DNA of 64,000 nt from Woeseiaceae bacterium (GTDB lineage: Bacteria > Pseudomonadota > Gammaproteobacteria > Steroidobacterales > Woeseiaceae). The position numbers and the translations under genes were made by a program. The first letter of the stretch is position 1. The number at the start of each line of letters is the position of its first letter. The stretch is from NCBI GenBank assembly GCA_011772865.1, contig WVYQ01000020.1, positions 141,298-205,297 of the forward strand. The letters run 5' to 3'. Under the pieces are notes generated by a model. The model saw only the letters and a list, made by a program, of their open reading frames with translations, was not told the origin of the DNA and made no database searches. Positions 58,464 to 64,000 of this stretch are shown here, piece after piece.

Positions 58464-59762
58464 TCAGCTGGCCTTGCGCAAATCTTTGGCCAGCTTTCTT
58501 ATGGTGTTGCCAGTCACTTCGAGGGCCTCTGCCAGCACCTCCGGCTCAATGGTCAGCGGCGGCAGAAACCGTATCACGTTGCCTCGCACACCACAGGTCA
58601 AAAGGAGCACGCCTTGAGTCAAGGCGTCCGCCGCAACGGCCATCGTCAGGTCGGCATCCGGGCTGTCCGGGTCACCGTCTCTGACAAATTCGATGGCGGA
58701 CATCGCGCCGGTGATACGGATATGCCCGATGCAATTCGTCTCCGCCTGCAACTGCTCGGCCCATTCTTCGATCTGGCGGCCTATCGCCTTCGCCTTGCCA
58801 CAGAGATCTTCTTCCGCGATGACATCGAGCACCGCCAGGCCCGCGGCGCAGCCTATCGGCGAGCCTCCGAAGGTGCTGCCGAGACCACCCGGATCCACGG
58901 CGTCCATAATGTCGGCCTTGCCGATGACCCCGGCCAACGGGAAACCACCCGCGATGCTCTTGGCGACGGGCATGAGGTCGGGCTCGACGCCGGCCTGCTC
59001 GCAAGCAAACAACGTACCCGTGCGTCCGAAGCCGGTCTGGACTTCGTCGATGATCAGCACGATGCCATGCCGGTCGCATTGCTCCCGCAGGGCTTGGAGG
59101 AATTCCGCAGGTGCCGGATAGAAGCCGCCCTCGCCCTGCACGGGCTCGACGATCATGGCGGCGATTCGGGACGGCTCGACGTCGGACTTGAACAAGGTTT
59201 GCAACGCATTCAGGGCGTCCGCCACCGATACCCCGTGGTACTCGATCGGAAAGGGCACGTGAAAGACCTCGGCCGGAAACGGCCCGAACCCCGCCTTGTA
59301 GGGCACGACTTTGCCGGTCAGCGCCATGCCCATCATCGTGCGGCCGTGAAAGGCCCCCGAAAACGCAATAATGCCGCTACGCCCGGTGTGTTTTCGCGCA
59401 ATTTTTACTGAATTTTCAACAGCTTCAGCGCCAGTATTCACGAAGATTGTCTTTTTTCGCGTAGGACCCGGTGCCGCCTTGTTGAGGCGTTCGGCCAACC
59501 TGACGTACACATCATAAGGTGTGACCTGGAAACAGGTGTGAGTAAAGCGATCGAGTTGCGCCTTGACCGCGGCCACGACCCTGGGGTGGTTGTGACCGGT
59601 TGCGACTACCGCAATGCCGGTTGCCAGGTCGATGTAGCGGTTGCCCTCGACATCCCAGATCTCGGCATTCCTCGCCTTGTCGGCAAAGACACCCGTCAGG
59701 ATACCCACGCCGCGCGGCGTCTCGCTGCCTCGGATTTCGAGCAGTTCTTTATTCGTTGTCAC
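58464..59762 (-). CDS. Class III aminotransferase (4-aminobutyrate aminotransferase-like)
   Basis: YIDLATGIAVVATGHNHPRVVAAVKAQ...FVNTGAEAVENSVKIARKHTGRSGIIAFSGAFHGRT...LIIDEVQTGFGRTGTLFA...MPVAKSIAGGFPL. Confidence 0.92.
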   Translation of the reverse strand: MTTNKELLEIRGSETPRGVGILTGVFADKARNAEIWDVEGNRYIDLATGIAVVATGHNHPRVVAAVKAQLDRFTHTCFQVTPYDVYVRLAERLNKAAPGPTRKKTIFVNTGAEAVENSVKIARKHTGRSGIIAFSGAFHGRTMMGMALTGKVVPYKAGFGPFPAEVFHVPFPIEYHGVSVADALNALQTLFKSDVEPSRIAAMIVEPVQGEGGFYPAPAEFLQALREQCDRHGIVLIIDEVQTGFGRTGTLFACEQAGVEPDLMPVAKSIAGGFPLAGVIGKADIMDAVDPGGLGSTFGGSPIGCAAGLAVLDVIAEEDLCGKAKAIGRQIEEWAEQLQAETNCIGHIRITGAMSAIEFVRDGDPDSPDADLTMAVAADALTQGVLLLTCGVRGNVIRFLPPLTIEPEVLAEALEVTGNTIRKLAKDLRKAS

Positions 59763-59841
59763 CTTATTCCTCCGGCCACTCCATAACAGGCCACATGCTC
59801 CGTTTTAGGATATCATTCGCGCCTCGCGAAGGAGGACCAGC

Positions 59842-61281
59842 ATGCGCGAAATGCTCAAATTCTATATCGACGGCGAGTGGGTCGATCCCGTCACGCCAAA
59901 CCCTTTTGATGTCATCAACCCTGCAACCGAGGAAGTTTGCGGGAGGATAAGCCTCGGCTCGGCCGCCGACGTCGATATTGCGGTCGCCGCCGCAAGGCGG
60001 GCATTCGAATCGTACTCGCAGACGACGCGCGAAGATCGGTTGGAATTGCTCGAGGCAATCCTGGCCGAATTCGCCAAACGCCATGACGAGGTTGCCGAGG
60101 CCATCATGGAAGAAATGGGTGCGCCCTGGGGTCTCGCCAGGAATGCCCAGGCGGCAAGTGGCCCGCAGCACATCAAGGCCGCCATTAGGGCACTGAAGAA
60201 TTTCGAATTTGAGGAGCGCAACCGGACGACGTTGATCGTCAAGGAACCCATCGGTGTCTGCGGTCTGATTACGCCCTGGAACTGGCCGATGAACCAGACC
60301 GCGGTCAAGGTTGCGCCCGCACTTGCGGCGGGATGCACGATGGTCCTCAAGCCGAGTGAAATCGCACCGTTTGACGCGATGATCTTTGCCGAGATACTCG
60401 ATGCTGCCGGCACGCCCGCCGGCGTGTTCAACCTGGTCAATGGCGATGGGCCGGGTGTCGGTACCGCATTGAGCCAGCATCCTGGCATCGACATGATGTC
60501 GTTTACGGGGTCGACTCGGGCCGGCGTTCTCGTCGCCCAGAATGCCGCACCGACGGTCAAGCGCGTGGCGCAGGAGCTTGGCGGCAAGTCGGCAAACATC
60601 ATCCTCGACGACGCCGACTTCGGCAACGCTGTGAAAAATGGTGCGTCTGACGTGTTCGAAAACACGGGCCAGTCCTGTGATGCGCCCTCGCGGATGCTCG
60701 TCCCCAAAGAGCGTATGGAAGAAGCTGCCGCGCTTGCCGCATCGGTTGCCGCGGCAACGGTCGTTGGCGACCCGCGCAGCGAGGACACCGAGGTCGGGCC
60801 GCTGGTCTCGGATGTGCAGTGGAAAAAGGTCCAGGACCTGATTCAGAAAGGTATCGATGAGGGCGCCACATTGGCCGCCGGGGGAACAGGGAAACCGGAG
60901 GGGCTCGACAAGGGATATTTTGTCAGGCCGACCGTGTTCGCCAACGTCAGCAATGACATGACGATCGCCCGGGAGGAAATCTTCGGGCCAGTGCTGTCGA
61001 TCATCCCTTACGAGGATGAAGACGACGCTGTAAAGATCGCCAATGACACCCTTTACGGCCTGTCGGGCTACGTATCTTCGGGTGATCTCGACAGGGCTCG
61101 AAGCGTTGCCGCACGAATGCGCACAGGCATGGTCCACATTAACGGTGCGCAGCTCGACTCCATGGCGCCTTTCGGCGGCTACAAGCAGTCCGGTAACGGC
61201 CGGGAATGGGGTACCCATGGCCTCGAGGAATTTCTCGAGGTCAAATCGATTTTTGGCTTTGACGCCGGCAACAAGGACTAG
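59842..61281 (+). CDS. NAD(P)-dependent aldehyde dehydrogenase
   Basis: GLITPWNWPMNQTAVKVAPALAAGCTMVLKPSE...SFTGSTRAGVLVAQ...QELGGKSANIILDDADF...NTGQSCDAPSR. Confidence 0.94.
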   Translation: MREMLKFYIDGEWVDPVTPNPFDVINPATEEVCGRISLGSAADVDIAVAAARRAFESYSQTTREDRLELLEAILAEFAKRHDEVAEAIMEEMGAPWGLARNAQAASGPQHIKAAIRALKNFEFEERNRTTLIVKEPIGVCGLITPWNWPMNQTAVKVAPALAAGCTMVLKPSEIAPFDAMIFAEILDAAGTPAGVFNLVNGDGPGVGTALSQHPGIDMMSFTGSTRAGVLVAQNAAPTVKRVAQELGGKSANIILDDADFGNAVKNGASDVFENTGQSCDAPSRMLVPKERMEEAAALAASVAAATVVGDPRSEDTEVGPLVSDVQWKKVQDLIQKGIDEGATLAAGGTGKPEGLDKGYFVRPTVFANVSNDMTIAREEIFGPVLSIIPYEDEDDAVKIANDTLYGLSGYVSSGDLDRARSVAARMRTGMVHINGAQLDSMAPFGGYKQSGNGREWGTHGLEEFLEVKSIFGFDAGNKD

Positions 61282-61296
61282 GAACGGAAGTACCGC

Positions 61297-62643
61297 ATGA
61301 AGCATTACCTGCTACTGGCTATTGCAGCCACGTTTGTTGTCAGCGGATGCGCCAAGGAATCCGAGCGGCCGAAGGCGACGGGCGAAGGAACCGTGCGCGC
61401 TATCAATGCCATCTCGACATCGCCCGATTTCGGCTTCCTGATCGAGGAGCGATTCCTGGAACCACTCAAATACAAGACGGCCTCCTCCGAGTCGACATGG
61501 GATAACCTCTCGTACACGTTCAATTTCGATGTGCTCCTCGCCGGCGACGTGGCGCGCACCCGCGTGGCCAGCGTTCTTATCGATGTCGAGAATGACCGTG
61601 ACTACACGATGCTATTAAGCGGTGCGATCGACGCTCCGGACGTCACGTTATGGGAAAACGAAATTCGCGAATGGCAGAGCGACGAAACAGCCTTTGAGCT
61701 GCGAATTGCAAATGCGTCCCCCACGTTAGGTCCGGTCGATGTCTACTTCGACGCCCCGGGCACTGCGCCGGTCCTCGGCAATGCGCTCGGCACGGTCGAT
61801 TTCGGCGAAATCCTCCCGGCGCAGGAATATGAGCCTACAGAAAGGACTTTAATCCTGACGGCCGCGAATGATCCGGGGACGGTACTTTACGAGTCTGTCC
61901 CCTTGACCCTGGCCGAACGTACTTCTTACATACTGGCTCCATTTGACCCTGACGCAAATGATGTTGGGCCAATCCCGGTCCTGCTGATCAACGCTACGCG
62001 GGGGGGAGGCGGATCCATTGCCGACGTCAATACGCAATCAACGGCGCGATTCTTTCATGCATCCCAGGCCATGGGCAACGCCGACATTTTCATCGACGAT
62101 CCGCTGACTGTTCCGGTTGTCGCGAACCAGGCGTTTGGCGAGTTCACTGGTGATCTGCCAGTGACGAGCGGTGACGTTCCGGTGACGTACACGGCCCCGG
62201 GCAATGTCGGTTCGATCCTGATCGATTCGGATCGGGTCTTTACCGTCAACGCGCACCATAGCCTGTTTGCCGTGCGTAACAGCGTCGGTGAAGACCTTGT
62301 CAGCAACTTCGTAATCGACCGTCGCAGCGTGGAAACTCAAACCAAGCTGACCATAATCAACACGACCACGAATCACCCGATAGTCGACGTCTATGTCGTT
62401 CCAACGGGTGAGAGTATCGATGAGACCTTCCCGGTAATTCCTAGGCTCACCGCCCTGGCGCCACCGTTTACCACACCCCTGCTGCCGGAACAGTACGATC
62501 TCTACCTGACCGTGCCGAACGAGAAGACCGTCTTGCTCGGTCCGATCGCATTGGACGCCCAGCCCGGAAGCGTCATCGAGGCATTGATCTACGACACCGT
62601 GGATCCGAACGTACCCAGTCTCGCGGTGATCCCGCCGCCGTAA
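61297..62643 (+). CDS. DUF4397-type lipoprotein
   Basis: Lipobox FVVSGCAKE; repeated VRAINAISTSPDFGFLIE / LRIANASPTLGPVDVYFDAPG / ARFFHASQAMGNADIFID. Confidence 0.82.
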   Translation: MKHYLLLAIAATFVVSGCAKESERPKATGEGTVRAINAISTSPDFGFLIEERFLEPLKYKTASSESTWDNLSYTFNFDVLLAGDVARTRVASVLIDVENDRDYTMLLSGAIDAPDVTLWENEIREWQSDETAFELRIANASPTLGPVDVYFDAPGTAPVLGNALGTVDFGEILPAQEYEPTERTLILTAANDPGTVLYESVPLTLAERTSYILAPFDPDANDVGPIPVLLINATRGGGGSIADVNTQSTARFFHASQAMGNADIFIDDPLTVPVVANQAFGEFTGDLPVTSGDVPVTYTAPGNVGSILIDSDRVFTVNAHHSLFAVRNSVGEDLVSNFVIDRRSVETQTKLTIINTTTNHPIVDVYVVPTGESIDETFPVIPRLTALAPPFTTPLLPEQYDLYLTVPNEKTVLLGPIALDAQPGSVIEALIYDTVDPNVPSLAVIPPP

Positions 62644-62672
62644 AGGCGCCGAGTCGGTGCGGCAGCAGCACC

Positions 62673-63110
62673 TCAGACATGCAGTTCTCCAGACGACTGG
62701 AGAAACTCGGTGATCCTGGCGCGCAACTCATCGTAGGCGTGATCAAAGGCGCGACGGCGTTCACCGGTATCCTCGCAAGCGACCGGGTCCGGCACGCCCC
62801 AGTGCAAGGTGACAGGGCTGCCGTTCCATACCGGGCAGGCTTCGCCTGCAGCGTTGTCGCAGACCGTAACCACGAGGTCAAACGCGATCGCATCCTCGCC
62901 CGAAAATTCGTCCCAGGATTTTGACGCCAGGCCGTCGACCGAATGTCCTGCAGCTGTCAGCTTCTCGATTGCACCAGGATTGACTTCGCCCACAGGTTGG
63001 CTGCCCGCGCTATACGCACGAAACGCACCCCGGCCCAGGTCATTCATCAATACCTCGGCAAGAATGCTGCGTGCCGAATTACCGGTGCACAGAAAAAGCA
63101 CATTACGCAC
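62673..63110 (-). CDS. arsC: Arsenate reductase, low-MW phosphatase type (GTG start proposed)
   Basis: VRNVLFLCTGNSARSILAEVLMNDLGRGAFRAYSAGSQPVGEVNP...VTVCDNAAGEACPVWNG. Confidence 0.92.
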   Translation of the reverse strand: MRNVLFLCTGNSARSILAEVLMNDLGRGAFRAYSAGSQPVGEVNPGAIEKLTAAGHSVDGLASKSWDEFSGEDAIAFDLVVTVCDNAAGEACPVWNGSPVTLHWGVPDPVACEDTGERRRAFDHAYDELRARITEFLQSSGELHV

Positions 63111-63531
63111 AACAACGCGACCCCTGTTGCGGTTTTGCTCCTGCCGGTTCCACGTCTTCGCCGTAGTGCGTGATCTCACCGTGAGTGACGAATGTTTCCC
63201 AGGCCACTGCATCCGGATCACGTACCCAGGTTTTGCTCGATTTCGCGTAACAGCATTCGGCATCGGGCTGATCAAACGTCTGTTCACCGGCGCTGCGCAG
63301 GCGTTGCTGGATTTCGCCCAGCTCATCCATCGTGTCGGCCTGGAAGCCAATATGGTTGATACCCGCGGAATGGCGCGACTGACTGATCGCGAAATTGACA
63401 CGGGGATCCTCCAACATCCACTTGGCGTAATCCGCTTTCAAGACATCGGGATCCTTGCCGAACAAGGTACGATAGAAATCGGTTGACTGGGACAGATCGG
63501 TGACCGCCACATTAACGTGAAATCTCTTCAT
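63103..63531 (-). CDS. ArsI/CadI-family VOC protein
   Basis: MKRFHVNVAVTDLSQSTDFYRTLFGKDPDVLKADYAKWMLEDPRVNFAISQ...GINHIGFQ; located in ars locus. Confidence 0.88.
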   Translation of the reverse strand: MKRFHVNVAVTDLSQSTDFYRTLFGKDPDVLKADYAKWMLEDPRVNFAISQSRHSAGINHIGFQADTMDELGEIQQRLRSAGEQTFDQPDAECCYAKSSKTWVRDPDAVAWETFVTHGEITHYGEDVEPAGAKPQQGSRCCA

Positions 63532-63540
63532 TGTTGTCTC

Positions 63541-63867
63541 CTACAAGTCGATTGATGCTGCAACCGGCGCACAGACCTCAGCGCTGCCGCCACAGCAGTC
63601 TTCCATCAAGTACACGATCAGTTCGCTGACCGCTTCGAAGTCAGCCCGGTAGATGACATGCCGGCCATCGCGTTCGCTTTTTACAATCCCGGCCCTGTGC
63701 AACTTGGCCAGGTGGCTCGACATCGTGTTCTGCCGCGCACCGAGCCGCTCCGCGATTGCACCTGCCGTCAAACCGTCCGGACCGGCCTTGACCAGCAACC
63801 GGAATACGCTGAGCCGAGTTTCGTGAGCAAGCGCTTCGAGCGCTTCAATGGCGTTCAACATTTCCAT
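63541..63867 (-). CDS. arsR: ArsR-family arsenic/metal-responsive repressor
   Basis: MEMLNAIEALEALAHETRLSVFRLLVKAGPDGLTAGAIAERLGARQNTMSSHLAKLHRAGIVKSERDGRHVIYRADF...DCCGGSAEVCAP. Confidence 0.92.
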   Translation of the reverse strand: MEMLNAIEALEALAHETRLSVFRLLVKAGPDGLTAGAIAERLGARQNTMSSHLAKLHRAGIVKSERDGRHVIYRADFEAVSELIVYLMEDCCGGSAEVCAPVAASIDL

Positions 63868-63889
63868 ATATCGAGAATAATCGATATAT
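63866..63889. promoter_or_regulatory. Probable ArsR operator: ATATATCGA-gaataa-TCGATATAT
   Basis: Perfect 9-bp inverted repeat with 6-nt spacer at the arsR start. Confidence 0.75.
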
Positions 63890-64000
63890 AGTCGGAATGC
63901 AAGCCAAGACAGTTTTTCGTTCAACGGGAAATCAGATCTCGTTCCGCACGCTACCCATGAAGGCGGCGCCATCATTCGCGGCATCGTCATCGGCCTGGGC

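Noticed and set aside
59764-61305. 513-aa minus-strand ORF
   Set aside because: Antisense to the aldehyde dehydrogenase gene.
63896-64000. Possible divergent gene starting at ATG 63896
   Set aside because: Only ~35 codons before the window edge, low-complexity Ala/Ser translation; cannot be supported.
1-64000. CRISPR arrays, tRNA/rRNA genes, transposases, prophage
   Set aside because: None seen on reading; no repeat-spacer pattern, cloverleaf or recombinase ORF identified.

Overview
GC-rich bacterial chromosome segment, probably from a gammaproteobacterium (taxonomic guess only), read by eye without database searches. The flanks hold ordinary metabolism: PEPCK, DusA, an OPT transporter, acyl-CoA dehydrogenase, a TonB receptor, a Liv-type ABC transporter with an acyl-CoA ligase, GABA-type aminotransferase/ALDH, and an ars locus. 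The centre (~19.4-47.6 kb) is a large sulfur-oxidation island. It contains: a DsrM/NarI-like plus DsrK/HdrD-like membrane pair; a complete sHdr operon (dsrE3-shdrC1-B1-A-H-C2-B2-hyp-lbpA-shdrR) running into a FadL-type porin, a secreted unknown and a class V aminotransferase; a lipoate-assembly operon (HDAC-like protein-lipS2-lipS1-sLpl-GATase-like); dsrE2-tusA; aprMBA; sat-yeiH; and a Tat-dependent sulfite oxidase with a c-type cytochrome and rhodanese. The most interesting sequence-level observation is a recurring ATTAG-N6-CTAAT type inverted repeat, or a close variant, in the five main intergenic promoter regions of the sulfur units. These are candidate operators for the island's own BigR/SqrR-type two-cysteine ArsR regulator. 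Other leads are a GATase-like protein that has lost its catalytic residues, an HDAC-fold protein fused into the lipoate operon, and the DsrMK-like pair as a possible quinone link for sHdr.
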